Shown here in pieces: positions 25,277 through 32,023 of a DNA stretch of 32,023 nt. Position numbers and translations under genes: made by a program. Below the pieces are notes generated by a model. It did no database searches. It saw only the letters and a program-made list of their open reading frames with translations, and was not told the DNA's origin. Each line of letters opens with the position of its first letter. Positions within the stretch are counted from its first letter, which is position 1. The stretch is from Pseudomonadota bacterium (GTDB lineage Bacteria; Cyanobacteriota; Vampirovibrionia; Obscuribacterales; Obscuribacteraceae): positions 1-32,023 of the forward strand of contig JAJPGY010000019.1 of assembly GCA_021325555.1 (NCBI GenBank), written 5' to 3'.

Positions 25277-26003
25277 GCAGGCGCTGGCTCACCTGAGCGC
25301 GGCGCCGGAAGCCGGGATAGCCCTTTCCGCCGGACAGGTGGATGCCCTGGTCGTCTATCTGCGCGAGCTGGAGGCGTACAACCGGCACACCAACCTGGTT
25401 GCCCGCGCCGACCCGCCGCTGGTGGCGCGCGAGCACATCCTCGATTCACTGTCGCTGGTGCCCGTCCTCGCCGAGCTGGGCGCCGGCGGCTCGCATCTGG
25501 TCGACATCGGGTCCGGAGCGGGATTTCCCGGGCTGGTCCTGGCGGTCGCCCTGCCGGATCTGCAGGTCTGCCTGATCGAGTCAATCGCCAAGAAGGCTCG
25601 CTTCCTGGAGCAGGTGGTGGCGGCGCTCGGCCTGGCGCCCCGGGTGAGTGTGCTCAATTGCCGGGCCGAGGAGGCGGCGCGCGGCCGGCGGCTGCGGGGA
25701 TCGTTCGGCTTTGCCACCGCCCGGGCGGTCGGCCCCCTGGATCTCGTATGCGAGCTCGCCCTGCCGCTGCTGAAAAAGGGGGGCTGGCTGCTGGCCCAGA
25801 AATCGCAGGCCCAGGCGCCGGAGGAGCAGCGGCGGGCCGGGCAGGCCCTGGCTGTCCTGGGCGGCGAGCTGCGGCGGACGGTGGTTGCCGCGCTGCCGCC
25901 GGGCAAGGACCGCGTGGTGATGCTGATTGTGAGGGACGGAGACTGTCCGGACCGCTTTCCCCGCAGCCCGGCCCAGATCAAGCGGGCGCCGCTGGCGCGC
26001 TGA
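25251..26003 (+). CDS. rsmG: 16S rRNA (guanine-527-N7)-methyltransferase
   Basis: RsmG methylates N7 of G527 in 16S rRNA using S-adenosylmethionine. The 250-residue length is near the usual 210-240. Hallmarks are YNRHTNLVA (43-51), the SAM-binding loop DIGSGAGFPG (85-94), the acidic strand end LIES (108-111), ATARAV (155-160) and a C-terminal basic segment ending KRAPL. The start is the TTG at 25251, with AGGGA about 6 nt upstream; it sits inside the preceding gene. Loss of this enzyme gives low-level streptomycin resistance in other bacteria. The usual mnmG or parAB neighbours are absent here. Confidence 0.95.
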   Translation: MSEPTSQLEQALAHLSAAPEAGIALSAGQVDALVVYLRELEAYNRHTNLVARADPPLVAREHILDSLSLVPVLAELGAGGSHLVDIGSGAGFPGLVLAVALPDLQVCLIESIAKKARFLEQVVAALGLAPRVSVLNCRAEEAARGRRLRGSFGFATARAVGPLDLVCELALPLLKKGGWLLAQKSQAQAPEEQRRAGQALAVLGGELRRTVVAALPPGKDRVVMLIVRDGDCPDRFPRSPAQIKRAPLAR

Positions 26004-26024
26004 GCGGCCCGGCTGCCGGGCCGC
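26004..26024. other. Perfect GC hairpin after rsmG
   Basis: GCGGCCCGGC and GCCGGGCCGC flank a single T, immediately after the rsmG stop. The stem is very stable but has no T-run. With its position between two convergent genes, it may act as a bidirectional end or 3' stabiliser. The remainder, up to 26146, holds nothing else I can identify. Confidence 0.4.
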
Positions 26025-26146
26025 CCGGGCCGGCCCGGCGGTGAATGTGGTCCGTCGAGATTGCCGGTGGGCGAAGGCAAACCGGTCTGGCCGTGCGGTT
26101 CTTGTCTTCCGGGACGGTCGCCACCCGGCACTGTAACGCATGGCTG

Positions 26147-27043
26147 CTAGACCGGGCTGGTCTCTGCCTCGCTGACCAGCCAGCCCTCGGCCGAAGCCTG
26201 GATTTTCGCCTGGTCGTAGCCCTGGTCGACCGTCAGCTCCAGGAGCCGCCGGCGGCTGCCGAAGAGATAACGCGCCCGGCTGACCAGCGACGTCACGTCC
26301 AGGCAATCGTGCGCGAAGATGATATTGTCAAGGTGCCGGTACCAGTCGTCCCCGGCCGGCACCACCACGTCGGCGACCATCTCGCCGACGTCAAGCGCCT
26401 CCCGCTCCTTCTGGGCGCGCGGCGGCCAGACCAGGGAATACTTCTTGGTGTCGAAGCCCAGGCACTCGACCTTGCCCAGATAGCTGACGCTCTGCGCGTC
26501 AATCGTGAAGCCGATTTCGTTGTAGGCCTGCGTCTCCTCCAGCCACAGCTCCTGGAGAATCTCGGCCACCGTGTTCATGTGCGGCTCCAGGCGCCACATC
26601 TCGGATGTGGGCAGGTAGGAGGTGGCCGGTCGAAACTCCCAGCTGTCCTCGGTGTACATCACCTCGTACTGGTGCGTGTGCGCCCATGAGGTCATGAGCA
26701 CGCCCACCCAGATGTTGTCGTCCTTGTAGACCTGCGCGTAGGTCTGCTTGAACCACTCCTGCCATTCGTCGAACGAGTCGTACTGGCCGGACCGCTTGGT
26801 GAGGCCCTCGTTCCACTCCTTCTCGTCGGGCAGCGGGTCCTCGGCGTGGAAGAACTCCGCCCAGTAGCCGGCAACCGTGGCCGGCTCAAGCAGGAAGAGA
26901 TCGGCTTTGCCCATCTGCTGCTCCCAGAGGCTCTGACAGATCTTGATCGCCTCCTCGCAGCGCGAGTAAGGATTGGAGTCCTTGAACTGATCGGAGTGCC
27001 TGACCCAATCAATGCCTGCCCTGATCAGATATGCGGGAAACAT
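26147..27043 (-). CDS. Uncharacterised Trp-rich acidic protein
   Basis: The protein has 298 residues and matches no family I recognise. It contains 14 tryptophans, many next to acidic or aromatic residues (EWQEWF, SWEF, MWRLE), and is acidic overall. There is no signal peptide or membrane span, and the predicted content is mostly helical in the first half with strands later. Four cysteines are scattered rather than paired. The ATG is well supported by AGGAGG 11 nt upstream. It is downstream of purB on the same strand with a 274-bp gap, so it probably has its own promoter. I cannot assign a function. Confidence 0.87.
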   Translation of the reverse strand: MFPAYLIRAGIDWVRHSDQFKDSNPYSRCEEAIKICQSLWEQQMGKADLFLLEPATVAGYWAEFFHAEDPLPDEKEWNEGLTKRSGQYDSFDEWQEWFKQTYAQVYKDDNIWVGVLMTSWAHTHQYEVMYTEDSWEFRPATSYLPTSEMWRLEPHMNTVAEILQELWLEETQAYNEIGFTIDAQSVSYLGKVECLGFDTKKYSLVWPPRAQKEREALDVGEMVADVVVPAGDDWYRHLDNIIFAHDCLDVTSLVSRARYLFGSRRRLLELTVDQGYDQAKIQASAEGWLVSEAETSPV

Positions 27044-27317
27044 CTGGAATGGAACCTCCTGGCAGCGCCGCTGCCCCGGAACGGCAAGGATAACGCTATT
27101 TTATCTCAGCGGGCCTGATTCTGGCAGGCGGGCGGGCGGCTGAAAGTCTACATCCCGGTTTCGGGGGCGCCGCCGTTGATCGAACCGGCGGTCGACGGTT
27201 CCGGCAGTACAGGCAGGCTTTGCCTGGTTCGCCGCCGGCCGGGGGCCTTTGCCACCGGCGGTGATGGCGGCCGCATCGCGCATTTCTGATTGATCTTGCC
27301 CCGGCAGGCGACGGCGG
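27044..27317. other. Intergenic region after purB with several small hairpins
   Basis: No gene is supported. Short dyads occur at 27182-27201 (GAACCG/CGGTTC) and 27214-27226 (CAGGC-TTT-GCCTG), and a strongly GC-rich tract lies at 27230-27275. They may end the purB transcript, but no T-run marks a classical terminator. The ribosome-binding site of the following minus-strand gene is at 27054-27060. Confidence 0.4.
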
Positions 27318-28616
27318 TTACAGGATGCCCAGGCGCGCGAAGACCAGATCGATGTTTTTCAGATAGTAAGCCGGGTTGAAGCAGTCCTCGATCTCCGGTT
27401 TGCTGAGGACGGCCGTGACATTCGGGTCGTTGAGGAGATTCTCCTTGAAATTGCCGGCGTCCCTGTTCCACGCTTCCATGGCGCTGGCCTGCACCAGGCG
27501 GTATGCCTGATCTCTGGCCATTCCGCGCTCCACCATGCGGAGCAGCACCGCCTGCGAGTAGATCACCCCGCCGAAGCGATCCATGTTGCGCCGCATGTTC
27601 TCCGGATAGACGACCAGGTCGGCTACGATCCCGGTAAAGCGGTTGAGCATGAAGTCGAGGAGGATTGTCGAGTCCGGCAGGATGATTCTTTCGACCGAGC
27701 TGTGGCTTATGTCCCGCTCATGCCACAGGGGAACGTTCTCCAGGGCCGCCAGCGCGTTGCCCCGCAGGACGCGCGCCAGGCCGCAGATGTTCTCGCAGCC
27801 GACCGGGTTGCGCTTGTGCGGCATCGCCGACGATCCTTTCTGACCCTTGCGAAACGGCTCCTCCGCCTCCAGCACGTCCGTTCTTTGCAGGTGCCGGATT
27901 TCGGTGGCGAACTTGTCCAGGCTGGCGCCGATAAGGGCAAGCGTGAAGACGAACTGCGCGTGGTGGTCGCGTTGAATCACCTGGGTCGAGATGCGGGCCG
28001 GCGTCAGAGCCAGGATTTTGCAGGCAAGCTGCTCCACCTCCGGGGAGATGTTGGCGTAGGTGCCCACGGCCCCGCTTATCTTGCCGACGGCGACCGTCTC
28101 CGCGGCCCGGGCCAGGCGCTCCTGGTGCCGGCGTATCTCCTCCAGCCACACGGCCATCTTGAACCCGAACGTGGTCGGCTCGGCGTGAATGCCGTGCGAA
28201 CGTCCGATGGTGACCGTGTGCTTGTGCTTGCGCGCCTGCGCGAGAACGGCGTCATGCAGGGCGTCGAGATCCTCTTTGAGCAGCGCGCAGGCGCGCTTCA
28301 GCTGCAGGGCCAGTGCCGTGTCGACGATGTCCGAGCTGGTGAGCCCGAGGTGGATGAAGCGCGACGTCTCGCCGACATTTTCCCCCAGGTTGGTGAGGAA
28401 GGCGATGACGTCGTGCAGAACTTCGCCCTCGATCTCTTTGATTCGCGGGATGTCAAAGCGGGCACCGGACTTGATGTCGGCCACCGCCTCTTTCGGAATC
28501 AGCCCCAGCTCCGACTGCGCCTCGCAGACGGCCAGCTCCACGTCGAGCCACGACTGGTACTTGGATTCCTCCGACCAGATATTGCCCATCTCCGGCCGTG
28601 TGTAGCGATCGATCAA
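27318..28616 (-). CDS. purB: Adenylosuccinate lyase
   Basis: PurB eliminates fumarate from SAICAR and from adenylosuccinate, acting twice in purine synthesis. From the TTG at 28616 the protein has 432 residues, the size of the Bacillus-type enzyme, and begins IDRYTRPEMG as family members do. The general acid/base His141 lies in GRSHGIHAEPT; the flexible signature loop with catalytic Ser is GSSAMPHKRNP at 261-271. HLGLTSSDIVDT at 89-100 is the third conserved region. A TTG at 28637 would add seven residues that the family lacks and has no spaced ribosome-binding site; the chosen TTG has GGGGCAG about 7 nt upstream. The gene is divergent from the stress-protein gene and not in a pur cluster. 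Confidence 0.96.
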   Translation of the reverse strand: MIDRYTRPEMGNIWSEESKYQSWLDVELAVCEAQSELGLIPKEAVADIKSGARFDIPRIKEIEGEVLHDVIAFLTNLGENVGETSRFIHLGLTSSDIVDTALALQLKRACALLKEDLDALHDAVLAQARKHKHTVTIGRSHGIHAEPTTFGFKMAVWLEEIRRHQERLARAAETVAVGKISGAVGTYANISPEVEQLACKILALTPARISTQVIQRDHHAQFVFTLALIGASLDKFATEIRHLQRTDVLEAEEPFRKGQKGSSAMPHKRNPVGCENICGLARVLRGNALAALENVPLWHERDISHSSVERIILPDSTILLDFMLNRFTGIVADLVVYPENMRRNMDRFGGVIYSQAVLLRMVERGMARDQAYRLVQASAMEAWNRDAGNFKENLLNDPNVTAVLSKPEIEDCFNPAYYLKNIDLVFARLGIL

Positions 28617-28651
28617 TGTTGTCTGCCCCGGGTGCAACCTGCGGAAGTAAA

Positions 28652-28657
28652 ATTATA
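28652..28657 (-). promoter_or_regulatory. Candidate -10 box for purB
   Basis: A perfect TATAAT on the minus strand lies in an AT-rich island between the divergent purB and stress-protein genes, about 36 bp upstream of the purB TTG. The -35 position has no recognisable TTGACA, so the assignment is tentative. Confidence 0.3.
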
Positions 28658-28711
28658 GCTTCAAGATAAAATTACGGTTTGACCGCCGAACCGTCGATTG
28701 GGAATCAACAG

Positions 28712-29614
28712 ATGAAAATATTGCTGCCATTGGATCTCGTGCACCCGGTCAAACCGACCGTCGACGAGCTGGTCAGGTTAGTTCCACTTGAAAATGCCGA
28801 GGTATTGCTGCTTTATGTCAAGGAGGAGCTGCCGGCCTACGAGAAGCTGGTCGAGGCAATCGGCGATTTCCAGGAGGACTGGGGGCATCAGCTCGAGCGG
28901 CGGGCGAAGGCGATTTTCGAAGAGGCGTCCGCCTTGTTGAGGCCTCACTGCCCGCGCGTCTCGACCGAGATCGTCATGGGCCCCGCCGCGCTCATGATCG
29001 AGACGGTGGCCAGGGACGAGCGCTTCGAGATGACCGCGCTCACTCCCGGCGCTCACGGCAAGATCGAGTCGTTCTTGCTGGGCAGCGTGTCGAGCAACGT
29101 GGTCAAGCACGGACCGGGCACGGTAACCATCCTTCGCACCGGAAAACCGGTGGAGGCGCCGTTGAGGAACATCGTGGTCGGCGTCGACGGCTCACCGCAG
29201 TCGCACTGGGCTCTCGAGCAGTGCGCCCGCCAGTTCCGGACGAGCGCCGCCGACACGCAGGTCACGCTCATTCACGTGGTGGCGGTGGCCGACGTTATGA
29301 AACTCATCTCCCCGGTCGAGTACATATCGGCGATGGAGAACAATCTCCTGCTGGAAGGCGAGACGTTTCTGGCCGAGGGAAAACGCGTGCTCGCCGAGCA
29401 GGGGTTCACCCGGGTGGACTGCGTGGTCAAGTTCGGCGACCCGGCCAAAGAGATGATCGAGCTCGCGCAGTCTCTCCCGGCGGATCTTGTCGTTATCGGT
29501 GCCCAGGGGCGAACCGCGGTCCAGCATTTTCTCCTGGGCAGCGTCTCCCATCGCATCGCCATGCACTCGCCGTGCTCGACCGCCGTGGTTAAAATGGATC
29601 AAGGACATGCGTAG
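28712..29614 (+). CDS. Tandem-domain universal stress protein (UspA family)
   Basis: The protein has 300 residues and two Usp domains. The second (about 151-295) is canonical: strand RNIVVGVDGS (152-161) and nucleotide-binding motif G-2X-G-9X-GS at 263-277 (GAQGRTAVQHFLLGS), implying ATP binding. The first (1-142) has a shortened motif, GAHGKIESFLLGS at 113-125, with only seven residues between the glycines, so it may not bind nucleotide in the usual way. Usp proteins are cytoplasmic and aid stress survival. The ATG at 28712 has GGGAA 8 nt upstream; a TTG at 28679 would add eleven unrelated residues. The stop overlaps the start of the next gene by 8 bp. Confidence 0.93.
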   Translation: MKILLPLDLVHPVKPTVDELVRLVPLENAEVLLLYVKEELPAYEKLVEAIGDFQEDWGHQLERRAKAIFEEASALLRPHCPRVSTEIVMGPAALMIETVARDERFEMTALTPGAHGKIESFLLGSVSSNVVKHGPGTVTILRTGKPVEAPLRNIVVGVDGSPQSHWALEQCARQFRTSAADTQVTLIHVVAVADVMKLISPVEYISAMENNLLLEGETFLAEGKRVLAEQGFTRVDCVVKFGDPAKEMIELAQSLPADLVVIGAQGRTAVQHFLLGSVSHRIAMHSPCSTAVVKMDQGHA

Positions 29615-30752
29615 CGTCTCGTTGCTGCTCGCCGGGCTTTGCCTGCCCCTCTCGCTTGCCGCTTGCCTGTACCCGGCGGCCAGCGCCCAGCTGGAGGATA
29701 TGGGCAGCCTGGGCGAGGAGCAGGTGAAAGAGCGCGCCGAGCTCCAGAACATGAAGGACGAGATCGGCGACATCAAAAAGACGATGTCCGAGGCGGCCCA
29801 GGCGATGAGCAAGCTCAACTCGCAGCTCTCTCAGGGGCAGGTGCAGGAGTTTCATCTGGTTGCCCGCGAGACGAGCTGGGAGATCTCGCCGGGCGTCTCG
29901 GTGAAGGCGATGGCTTACAACCAGCGTGTGCCCGGCCCGGTGATCAGGGTGACCGAGGGGGATCAGATACGGATCGTTCTGCACAACCAGTTGCCGGTGC
30001 CCACCAGCTTGTACTTCCACGGGCTAGTCCTGCCGCACGGCGTGGACGGGCTGCCACGCCGCGGGGCAGGACTGGTCGGCCCGGGAGAGACTTACGGCTA
30101 TCAGTTCGCGGCCAGCCGCGCCGGCACGGTATGGTATCACCCGCAGGTCATCCACGCCGGTCAGATCTTCGACGGGCTCTCCGGCGCTCTAGTGGTCGAG
30201 CCGCGCACCGCCGCCCGGACGTACACGAAAGATTACGTGCTCGTGCTCGGCGAGTGGCAGGCGGCTCCACGCGCCGCGGCAAGCGCTCCCGCAAAGGCCA
30301 GTAAGCAGGCCGCGGCGGCCCGGAAGGAGTCCGCTGCGGTATCGAATACGGTGCGGAACGGAAGCGGCAAAGCCGCACCGGCTATGGTGACTTATTTCAC
30401 CGTCAACGGCAAGACCGCGCCCGAGATTCCTCCCATCGAAGTGAAGGGGGGCGATCGCCTGCGCCTGCGGGTGATCAACGCCGCGCGCCACCCCTGCCCG
30501 CTGTACCTGACCGGGCACCGGTTCGAGATCATGGCGGTCAACGGCAGTGAGCCGCGCGACGTCAACGTGGCAACGGACATGTGCACGTTGCAGCCCGGCG
30601 ACAGGTTTGACCTGGAGCTCGTCGCCGACAACCCCGGCGTCTGGTCGCTCTCATCGCTGCTGCCCGATCAGGCGTCGAACGACGGCGCGTTCCCGGGCGG
30701 GATCGCCTGCGTGGTGCGTTACACGGATCTGCCCAGGACCGGCCGCTTGTGA
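29607..30752 (+). CDS. Multicopper-oxidase-like lipoprotein lacking copper ligands
   Basis: The protein has 381 residues. Residues 1-20 form a lipoprotein signal with lipobox LAAC (Cys20), so it is membrane-anchored outside the cytoplasm. Residues 30-76 are a helical, coiled-coil-like stalk. Residues 80-200 are a first cupredoxin domain (YNQRVPGPVIRVTEGD; GTVWYHP; GLSGALVVEP) and 258-375 a second one, joined by an Ala/Lys/Ser-rich linker at 219-258. Canonical HWHG reads YFHG (136-139), WYHSH reads WYHPQ (176-180), HPxHLHGH is altered to HPCPLYLTGH (295-304), and the region after Trp346 has no His-Cys-His. Copper oxidase activity is therefore unlikely; a structural or binding role is inferred. 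The ATG overlaps the stress-protein stop (ATGCGTAG), indicating coupling. Confidence 0.9.
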   Translation: MRSVSLLLAGLCLPLSLAACLYPAASAQLEDMGSLGEEQVKERAELQNMKDEIGDIKKTMSEAAQAMSKLNSQLSQGQVQEFHLVARETSWEISPGVSVKAMAYNQRVPGPVIRVTEGDQIRIVLHNQLPVPTSLYFHGLVLPHGVDGLPRRGAGLVGPGETYGYQFAASRAGTVWYHPQVIHAGQIFDGLSGALVVEPRTAARTYTKDYVLVLGEWQAAPRAAASAPAKASKQAAAARKESAAVSNTVRNGSGKAAPAMVTYFTVNGKTAPEIPPIEVKGGDRLRLRVINAARHPCPLYLTGHRFEIMAVNGSEPRDVNVATDMCTLQPGDRFDLELVADNPGVWSLSSLLPDQASNDGAFPGGIACVVRYTDLPRTGRL

Positions 30753-30834
30753 GAAGCTCGGACAGCCCGCAAGTGGAGTTTATCTGCCAGTGCGATGGGT
30801 AGAAGATAACTAGCGGCAGGAGGCAGGCGCAAAA

Positions 30835-32023
30835 ATGTCGGAAGCAAACAGCGGCGGCAAGGATCCGAGCCCCGGGAAGGGCAAGAGCCAGGAGCAGGGC
30901 GGGCGCGCCGAGGACGGCAAGTCTTACAAGCAGATTCTTCTGGAGTCGCTGAAGGGCAAAGCCGGCAAGAGCGCTTCCGACTGGGTGGAAAAGCTGGCCA
31001 GCGACACGCAAGAGGCGCTGGGCCGGCGCACCACCTTGAGCTTTCCCCGCAGCATTCGCACGCTCGGCGCCCGCGAGAGCGTGACCGCCTGGATGGACAA
31101 GATCTTCGATTACTTCCTCGACTACGCCTACGACTTCAATCCGGCGGTGGCCGGCACGGACCTCGAGGTGTCCTGGGAGCGGCCGGTCGTCTATAACGAG
31201 CCTGTCCGGGAACGGAAATGGGACGATCCGGACAAGATGATGTGGATATTCAAGGGCTCGGTGTCGACCCGCTCCTGGAGCTTGATACTGCGCGGCACCA
31301 TCGAGCGGATACACGGCTACATCGTGCCCAAGGACAAGATCATCGCGCTCAGCGGCTCGTCGATCTCCTTTTACCCGTACCTGGAGATGGTGGCGGTCAC
31401 CGAGAAAGGGCTGACCACCTGGACCGTCGATGACGTGGAGATGCCGTTCGAGCGGGTGCACGAGGTAGCCGAGGATCTCTTCGGCGCGCTCATCCGCGTT
31501 GCCCGCGGCGAGCAGACAGCCGATGAGAAGTCGCACCTGCACCGCACGGCGCAAAAGGCGCCGCCGCCGATTCCGCACCAGAGCCTGAGCGGCAGGTACA
31601 GGGCCTTCGTGCCGCCGCCGGTGGATCAGACCGAGAGCATGAGAATAAGCTTCCGCCCCGATTACGTCCCCAAACGTGACGATCTGCTCAGGGACAGCGG
31701 GGGTTTCCGCAAAGCGGGCGCCGCTGCCGAGGCGGAGAAGGCGGCGACAAGGTCCGATGCCGCCCAGGCAAAAGCCGCACAACCCGGGGAGCCCGCGAAG
31801 GTCAGGGAAGCGAAGGCGGGCGCCGACAGTCCTGCGAGGGCGCCTGCCGCCGCCGGGGCGACGGAAGCAGCCAGGTCGCCGGAAGCAGCAAGGCCGCCCG
31901 AGGCCGGTGAGCCGCCGGAAGCAGCCAAATCGATGGAAGCAGCCAAATCGATGGAAGCAGCCAAATCGATGGAAGCAGCCAAATCGATGGAAGCAGCCAA
32001 ATCGATGGAAGCAGCCAAATCGA
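30835..32023 (+). CDS. Uncharacterised protein with hexapeptide-repeat tail (3' end outside window)
   Basis: At least 396 codons are open to the window edge with no stop. The ATG at 30835 follows AGGAGG at 30818-30823. Residues 1-30 are charged and Gly-rich; 80-104 is an aromatic amphipathic helix; 110-225 is a beta-rich core. Its two blocks, Trp148 to Pro165 and Trp196 to Ile220, match the 185-residue protein at 24719-25276 in length and in key residues, so the two probably share a domain. Residues 240-285 are Pro-rich, 290-343 are Ala/Lys/Glu-rich, and from residue 344 six-residue repeats begin (EAARSP, EAARPP, EAGEPP, then EAAKSM copies), likely a helical or extended stalk. No signal peptide or membrane span is visible. 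I recognise no named family. Confidence 0.85.
   Translation, partial: MSEANSGGKDPSPGKGKSQEQGGRAEDGKSYKQILLESLKGKAGKSASDWVEKLASDTQEALGRRTTLSFPRSIRTLGARESVTAWMDKIFDYFLDYAYDFNPAVAGTDLEVSWERPVVYNEPVRERKWDDPDKMMWIFKGSVSTRSWSLILRGTIERIHGYIVPKDKIIALSGSSISFYPYLEMVAVTEKGLTTWTVDDVEMPFERVHEVAEDLFGALIRVARGEQTADEKSHLHRTAQKAPPPIPHQSLSGRYRAFVPPPVDQTESMRISFRPDYVPKRDDLLRDSGGFRKAGAAAEAEKAATRSDAAQAKAAQPGEPAKVREAKAGADSPARAPAAAGATEAARSPEAARPPEAGEPPEAAKSMEAAKSMEAAKSMEAAKSMEAAKSMEAAKS
31864..32023 (+). repeat. 18-bp tandem repeat, in frame, continuing past the window
   Basis: The unit GAAGCAGCCAAATCGATG occurs five times without a mismatch from 31918 to 32007, followed by 16 matching bases up to the edge. Three degenerate units in the same 18-bp phase precede it at 31864-31881, 31882-31899 and 31900-31917. 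In the gene's frame each perfect unit encodes EAAKSM. Identical units at one side and diverged units at the other suggest recent expansion by slippage or unequal recombination. The opposite strand is also open across the array, but only as a consequence of its periodicity. Confidence 0.97.

Noticed and set aside
31662..32018. Minus-strand frame with repeated ASIDLA units
   Set aside because: It is the complement of the 18-bp array; the plus-strand frame has an AGGAGG-supported start, a long non-repetitive domain and no stop.
31864..32023. CRISPR array
   Set aside because: Units are contiguous 18-bp repeats without spacers and are in frame within a coding sequence.

Overview
The window is GC-rich, densely packed bacterial chromosome. 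Most genes are housekeeping or signalling genes, and I see no phage, insertion sequence, CRISPR array, rRNA or tRNA. A lipoprotein signal, a secreted DUF3160 protein and a membrane-anchored penicillin-acylase-type hydrolase suggest a diderm (Gram-negative-type) cell envelope. Several genes start with GTG or TTG. The mixture (multistep phosphorelay kinase, J-like/MshEN-like fusion, membrane-fused spermidine synthase homologue, leucine-rich-repeat-variant protein, several family-less proteins) fits an environmental, poorly sampled lineage. A deep-branching Melainabacteria-like group is possible, but the sequence alone does not settle the phylum.

Layout. (1) 1-1724: an accessory-looking stretch with three same-strand copies of a ~100-bp hairpin repeat. 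Two complete copies flank a gene for a coiled-coil protein with a PLD-type HKD domain, and copies 1 and 2 end in T-runs like intrinsic terminators. (2) 1725-8022, minus strand: a tight operon of penicillin acylase, serA and DUF3160. (3) 8101-12276, minus: a large hybrid histidine kinase followed by a receiver-HPt protein, together a phosphorelay. (4) 12434-13708, plus: a GT-C/DUF2142-like membrane protein. (5) 13793-17862, minus: sbcC followed by a membrane-anchored TPR protein. (6) 17911-20394, plus: a membrane-fused spermidine-synthase-like protein, converging on a small LRV repeat protein (20398-20844, minus). (7) 21259-22840, plus: a response regulator coupled to a DUF47/PhoU-like protein, overlapping tail-to-tail with a J-like/MshEN-like fusion (22811-24475, minus). 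(8) 24719-26003, plus: an uncharacterised 185-residue protein overlapping rsmG. (9) 26147-28616, minus: an unknown Trp-rich protein and purB. (10) 28712-32023, plus: a tandem universal stress protein, a copper-ligand-less multicopper-oxidase-like lipoprotein, and an uncharacterised protein that runs off the window in an 18-bp tandem repeat.

The most unusual items are: the hairpin-repeat-flanked PLD gene; an apparently unnamed domain shared by the 185-residue protein (24719-25276) and the partial protein at the right end (30835-32023), recognisable from two equal-length motif blocks; the hexapeptide (EAAKSM) repeat array that ends the window; and a multicopper oxidase homologue in which nearly every copper ligand has been replaced. 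Functions given for known families rest on motifs read by eye, and no database search was run.
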